The position numbers and the translations under genes were made by a program. Under the pieces are notes generated by a model, which did no database searches, had not been told where the DNA came from, and saw only the letters and a program-made list of their open reading frames with translations. From NCBI GenBank assembly GCA_910577215.1, contig CAJTMQ010000001.1, positions 40,804-75,708 of the forward strand: DNA of 34,905 nucleotides, read 5' to 3'. Positions 1-10,400 of the stretch are shown piece after piece (within the stretch, counting starts at the first letter, position 1; every line of letters starts with the position of its first letter). Source of the DNA: an uncultured Eubacterium sp. (GTDB taxonomy: Bacteria; Bacillota; Clostridia; Oscillospirales; Acutalibacteraceae).

Positions 1-69
1 GACTTTTACATTAAAAAATGTTTTGATGTGATGAAGAAAACACTTGGAAACGGTATAAATCGTTTATAA
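1..69 (+). CDS. C-terminal tail of an unidentified protein (cut by window edge)
   Basis: Frame 1 is open from the first base to TAA at 67-69 and gives 22 residues ending KKTLGNGINRL. A plausible terminator follows at once (74-117), which supports a real gene end. The family cannot be named from 22 residues. The next gene is a sugar-phosphate transferase, so a polysaccharide gene is possible, but that is inference only. Confidence 0.4.
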   Translation, partial: DFYIKKCFDVMKKTLGNGINRL

Positions 70-73
70 AATG

Positions 74-117
74 CCTGTTTTACGGGTATCTTAATTAGAT
101 ACACGGGTTTTGTTATT
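74..117 (+). terminator. Probable intrinsic terminator of the partial upstream gene
   Basis: The outer stem is CCTGT (74-78) with ACGGG (103-107). The inner stem is GTATCT (86-91) with AGATAC (97-102) around a five-base loop, and bases 79-85 bulge on the 5' side. TTTTGTTATT follows. The fold is imperfect, so confidence is moderate. Two further small hairpins, AGTGCA/TGCACT (134-148) and CAGATA/TATCTG (152-181), lie in the leader before the next gene. Confidence 0.4.
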
Positions 118-196
118 ATTGATAAAATTAGGAAGTGCATTCTGCACTGTTCAGATAACTACGTGATGTAAAGCATATCTGTTTCGGAATGATATT

Positions 197-814
197 ATGA
201 AAGCATTTATAAAAAAATGGCTTAGGCCTATAAAATTTAAAAGACTTTTTGACATTTTTTTGTCCCTTTTTGCATTGATTATTCTTTCGCCGCTTTTTCT
301 TATCATATGCATAATCAATTTTTTAACACCGGATACAAGGGTGTTTTTCAGCCATGAAAGGCGCGGCAGAAGGGGGAAGCCGTTTAAAATATATAAGTTT
401 CAGACGATGAAAAACAACACCCCGAACTGTGCTACGGGAGAGCTTGAAAATCCTGAACAATATATTACAAAATTGGGGCGCATACTTCGTAAAACAAGTC
501 TTGACGAGCTTCCTCAGCTTTGGAATATTCTTAAAGGGGATATGAGCTTTGTGGGTCCGCGCCCGCTTATTTCAAGTGAAATAAGAGCACACAGAATGAG
601 ACTTGAATACGGTGTTTACCGTTTCAGACCCGGGCTTACAGGTCTTGCGCAGATAAAAGGAAGAGATAATATTTCTCTTATGAAAAAAATGAAGCTGGAT
701 AAGTTATATTGTGACAACTGGAGTATTAAAATGGATATAGCAATACTTTTTCAATCTGTTTTGGTATGTATACGTCAGGATGGTTTTCACGAGGGAATTT
801 ATCACCGCAGGTAA
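197..814 (+). CDS. Undecaprenyl-phosphate sugar-1-phosphate transferase (bacterial sugar transferase family)
   Basis: This 205-residue protein belongs to the monotopic phosphoglycosyl transferase family (PglC/EpsL-like; the catalytic domain also found in WcaJ and WbaP). Such enzymes move a sugar-1-phosphate from a UDP-sugar to undecaprenyl phosphate at the cytoplasmic membrane, the first step of capsule, exopolysaccharide or glycan assembly. One hydrophobic helix spans about residues 17-42, as in the minimal PglC-type core. The signature SLDELPQLWNILKGDMSFVGPRPL is present at 101-124; D103-E104 match the catalytic Asp-Glu dyad. The C-terminal RPGLTGLAQIKGR block is intact. The length is that of the minimal family, without the extra helices of WbaP. 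The start has no strong ribosome binding site. The sugar specificity cannot be read from the sequence, and no other glycan gene follows. Confidence 0.9.
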   Translation: MKAFIKKWLRPIKFKRLFDIFLSLFALIILSPLFLIICIINFLTPDTRVFFSHERRGRRGKPFKIYKFQTMKNNTPNCATGELENPEQYITKLGRILRKTSLDELPQLWNILKGDMSFVGPRPLISSEIRAHRMRLEYGVYRFRPGLTGLAQIKGRDNISLMKKMKLDKLYCDNWSIKMDIAILFQSVLVCIRQDGFHEGIYHRR

Positions 815-859
815 TTGTAAATTTATCAAAAAATAGTAATACGGAGCGTATTTTGTTTT

Positions 860-3800
860 ATGGAAAGAAAATTTATTGACGGATATTCGGAATGGCAGGC
901 TAATCCTGAAATTGTAGGCGTAAACAGGCTGCCGCACCATGCAACGCTTATGCCTTATAATAATTTTAAAGAAGCTGAAGCCTGTAACAGATATGAATCT
1001 TCACGCTGCAAGCTTTTAAACGGTAAATGGAGATTTAAACTCTATAAGAATTATGCATATAAGCCCACTGATTTTGCGCAGCCGCACTATGATTCTCATA
1101 ATTGGGACAGTATTCAGGTTCCGGGCTCGTGGACTATGCAGGGATACGATCAGAATCAGTATTGCAATGTCCGCTATCCGTGGGAGGGAAGCGAGGATAT
1201 ATGTCCTCCGAATGCACCTACGAATCATAATCCTGTTGGTTGCTATCTCAAAAGAATCCATATAAATAAGGATATGCTTGAAAAGCGTGTTGTGCTTTGC
1301 TTTGAGGGCGTTGAATCGGCATTTTATCTTTATATAAACGGTGAAAGAATCGGCTACAGCGAATCAACCTTTAACAGAAGTGAGTTTGACATCAGCAAGT
1401 ATCTTGTTGAGGGGTCCAATGTTATAGGTGTTGAGGTTTATCGCTGGTGTACGGGCTCATGGCTTGAATGCCAGGATATGTGGAGAATGGCAGGTATTTT
1501 TCGTGATGTTTATATTTATACTACAGAGCGTGAATATATCCGTGATTTTATCATTAAAGCAGAGCCTAATGAAACCTTCAAGGACGGTTATTTTGAGGTG
1601 CTTGTTAAAACGAACGGCACTTATGAAGCGTTGACAATAGATTTGAATATTCTTGATGCAGAGGGCAATATGGTAGCTCTTGACAGCCAGTATGCGGAAG
1701 AGGACAATATTACGGATTTAAGGGCAATTGTTACCGATGCGCAGATGTGGAGTGCTGAAAATCCTTATCTTTATACATTGGTGCTGACTCTTAAATATAA
1801 TGGTACACCTATTGAATATATAAGCTCAAAATTTGGTTTCAGAAAGGTTGAAATCAAAAACGGCATCATTCATTTTAATGGCAAAAGAATTGTATTCAAG
1901 GGTACAAACCGCCATGAATTTGACTGCCGTACAGGCAGATATATCACGGAAGAAGTTATGGTTTCCGATATTCTTCAGATGAAGAAAAATAATATAAATG
2001 CCGTTCGCACATCTCATTATCCGAATTGCCCGAGGTGGCTGGAGCTTTGTGATGAATACGGTCTTTATGTTATTGATGAAAACAACATGGAAACGCATGG
2101 TACAAACTGGTCTAAAATTATAGGCTGTCCTCAGATACCGGGCTCAAGACCGGAATGGGAAAAGGCTTGTATGGACAGAATCAAGGCTCTTTATAACCGT
2201 GATAAAAACCATACCTGTGTTGTTTGCTGGAGTCTTGGAAATGAAAGCCTCGGCGGCGAGATTCCCAAGAAAATGTATGATTGGATTAAGGATGCGGACG
2301 AAAGCAGATTTATTCATTTTGAATGTCATCGTGATCCGAATGAAAAATTCCTTTCGGATATTCAGTCCAAAATGTATGCAAAGCCGGATGAGTGTGAGGA
2401 ATATGCTGTAACCGGCAGGGATAAAAGGCCGTTTATTCTTTGTGAATACACGCATGCAATGGGGAATTCCTGCGGTTCAACAGATGAATACACAGCACTC
2501 TGGGATAAATATCCGTGCCTTCAGGGCGGTTTTGTCTGGGATTGGGTTGATCAGAGCATCTTAACAACAGATGAAAACGGTGAGGAATATCTTGCTTACG
2601 GCGGAGACTTCGGGGAAAGTCCGCACGATGGTCATTTCTGCGGCAACGGACTTTTGTTTGGAGACAGAAAACCTACACCTAAGCTTTACGAAATTAAAAA
2701 GCTTTATCAGAATGTATCCTTTAATGCAATTGATGCTGAAAAAGGTGTAATAGAAATTAAAAACAAATTTATGTTCACAAATTTAAGTGAATTTGAGTTT
2801 TATTGGTGCCAGTGCTCTGATAAAGGTATTTTCCGTGAGGGAACTGTGGATTTGAATATTGAGCCCGGCAGCAAGGCTGTTGTTGATCTTGAGCTTAATA
2901 AGCTTACAAGAACAGAATGGTATCTTAATTTAGAGCTTCGCACAAAGGACGCTTCACGTTGGGCAGAGGCAGGTCATATTATTGCTGAAGAGCAGTTTGT
3001 AATTAACGAGTTTGAAAACACATATGATGAGCTTGAAGAGTCAGCAGAGCTTTTGGTATCAGACACATACGGTTCGCTTCGTATCAGAACAGATGATGTA
3101 GATATCCGCTTTGAAAGAAGAGAGAGGAATCAGCTTTGCTCCATTAAGGTTGGCGGAGAGGAATTGCTTACATCACCGGTTCGTCTTAACTTCTGGCGTG
3201 CATTAACAGATAATGACCGAGGCAGCCGTGCAGGCAGCCGTCAGGGATGCTGGAGGGATGCAGGTAACACCCCCGGAATCTACAATAATACAAAGTTCAG
3301 TATTGACGGCTATAAGATATTGGATGGCGGCAAAAAGGTTATTGTTAACTGCAGTGCCGTTATCTGCACGCAGCCTGAATCAAAGGCATTGATTATTTAT
3401 ACAATCACTTCAAAGGGTATAGAAGTTTATCTTCAGTTTTTCCCGAATGCCGCTCTTCCGGAAATTCCTGAGGTTTCCATGCTGTTTGAGCTTCCGGGTG
3501 ATTTTGAGGATGTTACCTATCTCGGAGAAGGTCCTTATGAAAATTATATAGACCGCAGAAACGGCACTAAAATCGGTGTTTACAGTACAACTGTTACAGA
3601 TATGTACACGGATTATCTCAAACCGCAGGAATGTGCAAACAGAACAGGAGTAAGATATGCAACGCTTGTTGGTAAAAAGAAAGCATTTACTCTTGTAGCT
3701 GAGCCTGTTATGGAATTTAATGCAAGTCATTATTATCCGAATGAAATTGAGAATGCGTGGCATAGAAAAGAACTTCCCGAAAGTCATAAGACCGTTGTCC

Positions 3801-3919
3801 GTGCTATAGCACGTCAGCAGGGTGTTGGCGGATATGACAGCTGGGGAGCGAAGTGCAATGAAAAATTTATGAATAAAACAGACAAAACATATCGTTTGAA
3901 ATTCCAAATCAGGTTCTAA
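860..3919 (+). CDS. lacZ: Beta-galactosidase, glycoside hydrolase family 2 (LacZ type)
   Basis: The 1019-residue protein matches E. coli LacZ (about 1024) in length and layout: an N-terminal jelly-roll domain, an immunoglobulin-like domain, a TIM barrel, a second immunoglobulin-like domain, and the large C-terminal small-chain beta domain starting near residue 760. The acid/base glutamate is E462 in CWSLGNESLGG and the nucleophile is E529 in FILCEYTHAMGNS. The substrate-site blocks FKGTNRHEFD and VRTSHYPN are intact. It should hydrolyse terminal beta-galactosides such as lactose or galacto-oligosaccharides in the cytoplasm, as no signal peptide is seen. It begins 45 bases after the sugar-transferase gene with a weak ribosome binding site, so it may be cotranscribed. 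No lactose transporter or LacI-type regulator is adjacent, which leaves regulation and natural substrate open. Confidence 0.96.
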   Translation: MERKFIDGYSEWQANPEIVGVNRLPHHATLMPYNNFKEAEACNRYESSRCKLLNGKWRFKLYKNYAYKPTDFAQPHYDSHNWDSIQVPGSWTMQGYDQNQYCNVRYPWEGSEDICPPNAPTNHNPVGCYLKRIHINKDMLEKRVVLCFEGVESAFYLYINGERIGYSESTFNRSEFDISKYLVEGSNVIGVEVYRWCTGSWLECQDMWRMAGIFRDVYIYTTEREYIRDFIIKAEPNETFKDGYFEVLVKTNGTYEALTIDLNILDAEGNMVALDSQYAEEDNITDLRAIVTDAQMWSAENPYLYTLVLTLKYNGTPIEYISSKFGFRKVEIKNGIIHFNGKRIVFKGTNRHEFDCRTGRYITEEVMVSDILQMKKNNINAVRTSHYPNCPRWLELCDEYGLYVIDENNMETHGTNWSKIIGCPQIPGSRPEWEKACMDRIKALYNRDKNHTCVVCWSLGNESLGGEIPKKMYDWIKDADESRFIHFECHRDPNEKFLSDIQSKMYAKPDECEEYAVTGRDKRPFILCEYTHAMGNSCGSTDEYTALWDKYPCLQGGFVWDWVDQSILTTDENGEEYLAYGGDFGESPHDGHFCGNGLLFGDRKPTPKLYEIKKLYQNVSFNAIDAEKGVIEIKNKFMFTNLSEFEFYWCQCSDKGIFREGTVDLNIEPGSKAVVDLELNKLTRTEWYLNLELRTKDASRWAEAGHIIAEEQFVINEFENTYDELEESAELLVSDTYGSLRIRTDDVDIRFERRERNQLCSIKVGGEELLTSPVRLNFWRALTDNDRGSRAGSRQGCWRDAGNTPGIYNNTKFSIDGYKILDGGKKVIVNCSAVICTQPESKALIIYTITSKGIEVYLQFFPNAALPEIPEVSMLFELPGDFEDVTYLGEGPYENYIDRRNGTKIGVYSTTVTDMYTDYLKPQECANRTGVRYATLVGKKKAFTLVAEPVMEFNASHYYPNEIENAWHRKELPESHKTVVRAIARQQGVGGYDSWGAKCNEKFMNKTDKTYRLKFQIRF

Positions 3920-3967
3920 TATGTTTTTAGGCAAATATTAAGAAATAGTAAGAAAAATGTTTTTCTC

Positions 3968-3996
3968 TTGACTTTTTAAATTATTGGTATTATATT
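3968..3996 (+). promoter_or_regulatory. Sigma-70-type promoter for the radical SAM gene
   Basis: TTGACT at 3968-3973 and TATATT at 3991-3996 are separated by 17 bases. The pair lies about 60 bases upstream of the ATG at 4059, in an AT-rich gap after lacZ. It marks the radical SAM gene as a separate transcription unit. Confidence 0.65.
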
Positions 3997-4058
3997 TACA
4001 TTTACGATATTTTATTAAACAATTTTATTTTTATAGTTGATTCAGAGGAAATTTGATT

Positions 4059-5489
4059 ATGAAATCACTTAAAGAAACAATCATGACAAAGGCTGTTAAA
4101 GAAGCAGTAAAATATGCCAGAAAGGATTTTGAGGCAAATGCACCTAAAATTCTTTCGCTTCTTGAAAAGGCTGATGTTAAAAAGGTTAACAGAAGCACAT
4201 ATGCAGGTCTTCACAAGGTACTTGATGATCCGAATAATAACTGGATGAAATTTGCAAAGAGTCTTGCGTGTGATACTGACATTGATGTGCTTATGAAGCT
4301 TATTCCGCCAATGATGAATGTTGCAATCAACAGCTATTCAATAAGAATGAAAAGTATTGAAAAATATGATTGCAATGTTCCTTGGGCAATTCTTATGGAT
4401 CCTACTGCTGCCTGCAATCTTAAATGTACAGGCTGCTGGGCTGCCGAATACGGCAATAGGAGCCAGCTTACATATGATGATCTTGCAAGAATCATTTCAC
4501 AGGGCAAAGAACTTGGCACATTTATGTATCTTTATACAGGCGGTGAGCCAACAATAAGAAGGGCAGATTTAATGCGCCTTTGCCGTGAAAATCCGGATTG
4601 TATATTTATGAGCTTCACCAACGGAACTCTTATTGATGACAGCTTTGCTGATGAAATAGGCGAGGTCGGCAACTTCCTTCCTGCTTTCTCAATTGAGGGT
4701 TACGAGGAGGAAAATGATTTTCGCCGAGGCAACGGTACCTTTGAAAAATGTACTGCTGCAATGAAGCGTCTGAAAGATCGTCATATTCCGTTTGGTGCAT
4801 CTCTTTGCTACACAAGCAAAAATACGGATGTTCTTTCATCAGATGAATATATGGATTGGCTTATTGATCAGGGTGTTAAATTTGCATGGTTCTTTACATA
4901 TATGCCAACAGGCAACGGAGCTGTAACCGAGCTTATGGTTTCACCTGAGCAGCGTGCAACAATGTATAAAAAAATGCATGAATGGCGTCATACAAAGCCG
5001 ATTTTTGCTCTTGATTTCTGGAATGACGGTGAATATGTTCAGGGCTGTATAGCCGGAGGACGTCATTACTTCCACATAAATTCCAATGGTGACTGTGAGC
5101 CTTGTGCATTTGTTCACTATTCAAATGTGAATATCAAAGAATGCTCTGTGCTTGATGCTCTCAGAAGTCCGTTGTTTATGGCGTATAAAAGAAATCAGCC
5201 GTTCAATAATAATATGCTTCGTCCGTGTCCGGTGCTTGATAATCCGGGAGCTATCAGCAAAATGGTGCATGATACAGGTGCTTATTCAACAGAAATGAGT
5301 AATCCTGAGGCTGCAAATGCACTGTTTGACAAAACTATTGCTGCTGCGAAGGCATGGAAGGTTAAGGCAGATGAACTCTTTGACCGTGATGAGTACATTG
5401 CAAAGCATGTTAAGGATGAAAATATGTATAATTTTGAAAAATCAGATGAAGAAAGAGAGTTTTCGGAATTTGAAAAAACAGTTGATTAA
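4059..5489 (+). CDS. Radical SAM protein with SPASM-like C-terminal cysteines, function unknown
   Basis: The protein has 476 residues from the ATG at 4059. AGAGGAA ends eight bases upstream, which favours this ATG over the in-frame TTG at 4053. The radical SAM motif C119-x3-C123-x2-C126 lies in DPTAACNLKCTGCWA and should bind the [4Fe-4S] cluster that cleaves S-adenosylmethionine. A glycine-rich YTGGEPTIR block follows, as usual in this fold. The C-terminal third has scattered cysteines (GCIAGG, GDCEPCAF, KECSV, RPCPVLDNPG) resembling a SPASM/twitch domain carrying auxiliary clusters, which many peptide-modifying or sulfatase-maturing members have. About 100 helical residues precede the motif. 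No precursor peptide, sulfatase or transporter gene is adjacent, so the substrate is unknown. It has its own promoter. Confidence 0.85.
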   Translation: MKSLKETIMTKAVKEAVKYARKDFEANAPKILSLLEKADVKKVNRSTYAGLHKVLDDPNNNWMKFAKSLACDTDIDVLMKLIPPMMNVAINSYSIRMKSIEKYDCNVPWAILMDPTAACNLKCTGCWAAEYGNRSQLTYDDLARIISQGKELGTFMYLYTGGEPTIRRADLMRLCRENPDCIFMSFTNGTLIDDSFADEIGEVGNFLPAFSIEGYEEENDFRRGNGTFEKCTAAMKRLKDRHIPFGASLCYTSKNTDVLSSDEYMDWLIDQGVKFAWFFTYMPTGNGAVTELMVSPEQRATMYKKMHEWRHTKPIFALDFWNDGEYVQGCIAGGRHYFHINSNGDCEPCAFVHYSNVNIKECSVLDALRSPLFMAYKRNQPFNNNMLRPCPVLDNPGAISKMVHDTGAYSTEMSNPEAANALFDKTIAAAKAWKVKADELFDRDEYIAKHVKDENMYNFEKSDEEREFSEFEKTVD

Positions 5490-5512
5490 TCAGCAAAATA
5501 ATAGTTAAACAA

Positions 5513-5534
5513 GGGCATACCGAAAGGTATGCCC
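5513..5534 (+). other. Strong GAAA-tetraloop hairpin without a U-tract
   Basis: GGGCATACC (5513-5521) pairs perfectly with GGTATGCCC (5526-5534) around a GAAA loop, 24 bases after the radical SAM stop codon and 32 bases before the next ATG. No run of T follows on either strand, so it is not a normal intrinsic terminator. It may stabilise or process the transcript end, or slow polymerase. Confidence 0.6.
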
Positions 5535-5565
5535 ATAAAGCATTATATAAAGGAGAAATAAATTT

Positions 5566-6837
5566 ATGGATAGTGATTCTGTCCGATTAATAATTTTAAT
5601 GGCTGTGCTTGTGCTTTTCAGCAGTTTTTTTTCATCTGCCGAAACAGCATTTTCCTCACTCAATAAGGTTAAACTGAAGGCAATGATGTCTTCAGGCAAA
5701 AATACAAGAAGAATTGAACGGGCACTTGCACTTTCCGAGGATTATGATGTTGTGCTTTCAACAATATTAATCGGAAACAATCTTGTAAATATTGCCTGTA
5801 CATCAATTTCAACTCTTGTGTTTACAGGCTTTTTCGGAGAAAATCTCGGCACAACACTTTCAACAATTGTAATGACCGTTATTGTTCTTATTTTCGGCGA
5901 GGTTACGCCAAAGCAGATTGCAAAGGAAAAGGCAGAAACCTATGCAATTATCGTTGAACCCGTAATTAAATTTTTTATTGTTGTTTTCAGCCCGCTTAAT
6001 TTGTTTTTCAGAGTCTGGTCCAGGCTTATAGGCAAGTTCTTTGGACTTAACAAAATAAGCACTGTAACGGAAGAGGAATTAAAATCATATGTAAATGAAG
6101 CCCATTCAGGCGGGGAGATTGATGAAAATGAATCCAAGCTTATACGCTCGTCAATAGAATTTGATGATATTGATGTTTCGGATATTTTAACTCCGCGTGT
6201 GGATGTTGCAGCGATAGACAAGTATTCGCCGTTTTCCGAAATAGAGAAGGTGTTCAAGGAAAGCAATTTCAGCCGCCTTCCTGTTTATATTGAGGATGTA
6301 GACCATATTGTGGGGGTTATTCATCATCGTGATTTTGAAGCGGCAAGGGATCGCAATTTAAAATCTTTACGCACAATTTTAAAGCCTGTGCCAACTGTTT
6401 CACCCGATACTAAAATTTCAAAGCTGCTTCGTATTCTGCAAAAGAATAAAACACATCTTGCCGTTGTTGTTGATGAATTCGGCGGAACAGAGGGTATAGT
6501 TACGCTTGAGGATATCCTTGAAGAGCTTGTTGGTGAAATCTGGGATGAGCACGACGAGGTTTCTGTTGATATAGAAAAGATTTCTGATTCCGAATTTATA
6601 GTGGACGGCTCGGCATCATTGGAGAATTTCTTTGAATTTTTTAATGTTTATGAGGAATGTGATGTTTCAACCGTTAATGGTTGGGTTATGATGCAAACGG
6701 ATAAAATTCCGGAGGCTGAAGATGCTTTTGAATTTGAAAATCTTGAAGCTGTTGTGCTTTCTACGGATGGAAAGCGTGCAGATAAAATTAAAATTACAGT
6801 AAATAAGACAGAGGATACGGATAATGTTTCTGAATAA
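5566..6837 (+). CDS. CNNM/CorC-family (HlyC/CorC) membrane transporter
   Basis: This 423-residue protein has the standard order for the family: an N-terminal DUF21/CNNM membrane domain (about residues 1-180, with the SSFFSSAETAFSSLN start and a VLIFGEVTPKQIAKE block), a tandem CBS pair (about 200-330, with ILTPRVDVAAID and VVVDEFGGTEGIVTLEDILEELVGEI), and a C-terminal CorC/HlyC transporter-associated domain. Such proteins are linked to Mg2+ or Co2+ homeostasis, and the CBS pair typically senses a nucleotide with Mg2+. Several members are annotated as hemolysins on weak grounds. AAGGAG lies just upstream of the ATG. The 3' end overlaps pth by 14 bases, so translation is probably coupled, and mfd follows. 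Transport direction and ion cannot be settled from sequence. Confidence 0.93.
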   Translation: MDSDSVRLIILMAVLVLFSSFFSSAETAFSSLNKVKLKAMMSSGKNTRRIERALALSEDYDVVLSTILIGNNLVNIACTSISTLVFTGFFGENLGTTLSTIVMTVIVLIFGEVTPKQIAKEKAETYAIIVEPVIKFFIVVFSPLNLFFRVWSRLIGKFFGLNKISTVTEEELKSYVNEAHSGGEIDENESKLIRSSIEFDDIDVSDILTPRVDVAAIDKYSPFSEIEKVFKESNFSRLPVYIEDVDHIVGVIHHRDFEAARDRNLKSLRTILKPVPTVSPDTKISKLLRILQKNKTHLAVVVDEFGGTEGIVTLEDILEELVGEIWDEHDEVSVDIEKISDSEFIVDGSASLENFFEFFNVYEECDVSTVNGWVMMQTDKIPEAEDAFEFENLEAVVLSTDGKRADKIKITVNKTEDTDNVSE

Positions 6838-7429
6838 AAGGAAGCAATTTAATAGCAGTGGTTATGATTTTATTATTGCAGGGCTGGGAAATCCCGGTTC
6901 CAAGTATGAGATGACACGTCATAATGCCGGATTCCTTGCAGTTGATTTGTTTGCAATCAAAGAAGGGGTCAGTATTAAAAAACTGAAATTTCATTCACTT
7001 GTGTGTGATGTTAAAATCGGCGGTAAGAAGTGCCTTTTAATGAAACCGCAGACCTTTATGAACAATTCGGGGGATGCGATAGGAGAAGCCGCAAGGCTTT
7101 ACGGAATTCCGCCTGAGAAGGTTATTATCATTTCTGATGATATATCACTTGATGTGGGTAAAATCAGGATAAAACGCAAAGGCTCGGCAGGAGGGCACAA
7201 CGGTCTAAAAAGTATAATAGCTCAGCTTGGCACTGAAAACTTTCCGCGAATTAAGATTGGCGTGGGCAAAAAACCAAGTGCTGATTATGATCTTGTTGAT
7301 TGGGTGCTCGGCAGATTTCCAAAGGCACTTGAAGCTGATTTGAAAACGGCTCTTGAAAATACTGCTGCGGCAATTCCGCTTATGGTCGGCGGAGAAACAG
7401 ATAAAGCAATGAATTTGTTTAATTCATAA
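6824..7429 (+). CDS. pth: Peptidyl-tRNA hydrolase
   Basis: The 201-residue protein is bacterial Pth. It cleaves the ester between a prematurely released peptide and its tRNA, so that the tRNA can be reused. The catalytic histidine is H33 in EMTRHNAGF. The supporting residues are N23 in GLGNPG, the asparagine in FMNNSGDA, D105 in IISDDISLDVG and the asparagine in GGHNGLKS. The N-terminus is about ten residues longer than usual before the IIAGLGNPG strand, but no later start codon fits. The gene begins inside the end of the upstream transporter gene (14-base overlap) and is followed by mfd after a short gap. The pth-mfd order is common in Firmicutes and supports the assignment. Confidence 0.97.
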   Translation: MFLNKRKQFNSSGYDFIIAGLGNPGSKYEMTRHNAGFLAVDLFAIKEGVSIKKLKFHSLVCDVKIGGKKCLLMKPQTFMNNSGDAIGEAARLYGIPPEKVIIISDDISLDVGKIRIKRKGSAGGHNGLKSIIAQLGTENFPRIKIGVGKKPSADYDLVDWVLGRFPKALEADLKTALENTAAAIPLMVGGETDKAMNLFNS

Positions 7430-7449
7430 AATAAAAAAGGAAAATGTAT

Positions 7450-10400
7450 ATGTCTTGCTTTTCAAAAATATTTGAAAAGAGCAATGAATTTATAAGCCTC
7501 GGCAAAAGCATAAACCCGGAGGGTATGCCTGTCGGGGCAACAGGTGTGTCTGATTCGGTAAAGGCACATTTAATTCATTCTCTGATGGAAATAAAACAGA
7601 ATAAGGCACTTATCATAATGCCTGATGAAGCATCTGCCGTAAGAATGAGTGAAAATCTCGGCGCAATTCAGGCAGGCGTGCTTTTTTATCCCGCCCGTGA
7701 GTTTACCTTTCAGCAGGTTGCAGGTGTTTCGCATGAGTTTGAGCATATCCGCCTTGGTGTGCTTTCAAAAATAATTAACGGTGATTACCGTGCAGTTGTC
7801 TGCTCTGCCAATGCCGCCTGTCAGAAAACGATGCCGCCTGATGAATTGAAATCACTTTCTCTTGAAATATCAGATGGTGATGTTATTGATATAGAGCAAA
7901 TAGCATCAAAGCTTGTTTCGGCGGGATACAGCCGCTATGATCAGGTAGACGGCACATCGCAGTTTGCGGTGAGAGGCGGAATTATTGATATTTTTCCGCC
8001 GGGAGCGTCAGAACCGGCAAGAATCGAACTCTGGGGGGATACTGTAGACGGTATTTCATCCTTTGATATTGCAACGCAGAGAAGAACAGGTACTTTGAAT
8101 AAAATAGATATTATTCCTGCTACAGAGGTACTTTTCAAATCAAATAAAAAATTCGCTGCGTGCATAGATGAGCTTGCCGCTTCTCTTAAAGGGAAAGCAA
8201 TAAAGGCAAGAGAGAATCTTTATGCAGATGCAGAGGTGCTTAAAAACGGCGGCTCACTGCCGTGTAATGACAAGTATCTGCCGCTTGCATACAACAGCAA
8301 TGGTATTTTTGATTATACCGAGGAGCTTCTGTTTGTCTGCGAAAGCGGAAAAATAAAGGAAAAGGTCAATAATCAGCAAAAGCTGATGGATGAGCAGATT
8401 AAATGGTATCTTGAAAGCGGAAATCTTTGCAAGGGTATTGATAAATTCACACTTGATTTTGATGAGCTTAAGAATATTTATTCTGATCACGGTGCAGTGT
8501 ATCTTGATTCGCTTCCGAGAGGCTCGTTTGATACACCTGTTGCACATCTTTCCTCTTTTACCGTTCAGAGCTTTAATGCGTGGAACGGCACAATGGAGCA
8601 GCTCAGTGAGGATATTAAGCCGCTTTATGATAAAAACTATGCAATATGCATTATGGCAGGCACAACAAGGGCCGGCAAGGCACTTGCCTATGATTTGAAC
8701 GAGCTTGGAATGAATGCGGTTTTCTGTGAAAATATGCCGAGCGAATTTCAAAAGGGAGTTGTAACCGTAATTAACGGCTCTCTTAACTGGGGCTTTCAGC
8801 TTTCGGATATTTCATTTGCACTTATCACTCATGTTAAAGCTTTTCAGAAAAAGAAGAAAAACAGGGCTATTAATTCCAAAAATGCAATACATTCTCTTGA
8901 TGAACTTTCAGTGGGTGATTATATTGTTCACAATGTGCACGGAATAGGAATTTTTGAAGGGATTCACGCGCTGGAGCTGAATAAAGTAAAAAAAGATTAT
9001 ATTAAAATTTCCTATGCCAAGGGTGATACCCTTTATGTGCCTGTTACGCAGCTTGATCTTGTTTCAAAGTATATCGGTCCGCGGGAGGACAGCAATGTTA
9101 AAATAAATCGCCTGGGCGGAAGCGAATGGAAAAAGGCGAAAGCGAGGGTACGTTCTTCGGTTAAGGATATGGCCAAGGAGCTTATTGCACTTTATGCCAA
9201 GCGTATGAGCACCAAGGGGCACGCCTTTTCAGAGGATACTGATTTACAGCGTGACTTTGAGCTCAGATTTGCATATGAGGAAACGGATGATCAGCTTCGC
9301 AGTGCGGCTGAAATTAAAGGCGATATGGAACGCAGCGCACCTATGGATAGGCTGCTTTGCGGTGATGTTGGATTCGGAAAAACAGAGGTTGCACTCCGTG
9401 CGGCCTTCAAATGTGTTTCGGAAAGCAAGCAGTGTGCCATTCTTGTGCCCACAACGGTGCTTGCAATGCAGCATTTCAACACGGCAAAAAGCAGAATGGA
9501 AGCATATCCCGTAAGAATTGAAATGATTTCCCGTTTTGTTTCTGCCAAGAAGCAAAAGCAGATTTTGCAGGATCTTGAAGAGGGCAAGGTTGATTTGCTT
9601 ATAGGAACACATCGAATTATAAGCAAGGATATAAAATTTAAGGATTTAGGGCTTTTGATTGTTGATGAGGAGCAGCGTTTCGGTGTTGCTCAGAAGGAAA
9701 AAATCAAAGAAAAATTCCCAAGGGTTGATGTTCTTACACTTTCGGCAACACCTATTCCGAGAACGCTGAATATGGCAATGAGCGGAATAAGAGATATGAG
9801 TTTGCTTGAGGAAGCCCCCGGTGACCGCCATCCTGTGCAGACATATGTTGTTGAATATGATTTCGGTGTGCTTGTTGAAGCAATGGAAAGAGAGCTTTCA
9901 CGCGGCGGTCAGTGCTATTATCTTCATAACAATATTGAAACAATAGAGCATACCGCCGTAAGAATAAAAAAGGAGCTTCCCGATGCTAAGATAGGAATTG
10001 CCCACGGCAGAATGACCGAAGAGCAGCTGTCTGATGTATGGAGTCAGCTTATAAATGGCGAGATAGATATTTTAGTTTGCACAACCATTATTGAAACAGG
10101 TGTTGATGTTGCCAATGTAAACACACTTATTATTGAAAATGCAGACAGAATGGGTCTTGCCCAGCTTCACCAGATTAGGGGAAGAGTGGGCAGAAGCTCA
10201 CGCCGCGCCTTTGCCTATTTAACCTTTACAAGGGGCAAGGAATTATCGGATATTGCAACGAAAAGGCTTGAAGCAATCAGGGAATATACCGAATTCGGAT
10301 CAGGCTTTAAAATTGCAATGCGCGATCTTGAAATAAGAGGTGCCGGCTCAATTCTCGGCAACAGGCAGCACGGTCATATGGAGGCCGTGGGTTATGATAT

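Noticed and set aside
3410..3934. A 174-residue minus-strand frame within the end of lacZ
   Set aside because: It is fully antisense to conserved LacZ coding sequence, has no ribosome binding site and has shadow-like composition.
5513..5534. Intrinsic terminator after the radical SAM gene
   Set aside because: The stem is strong but no T-run follows on either strand, so I list it only as a hairpin.
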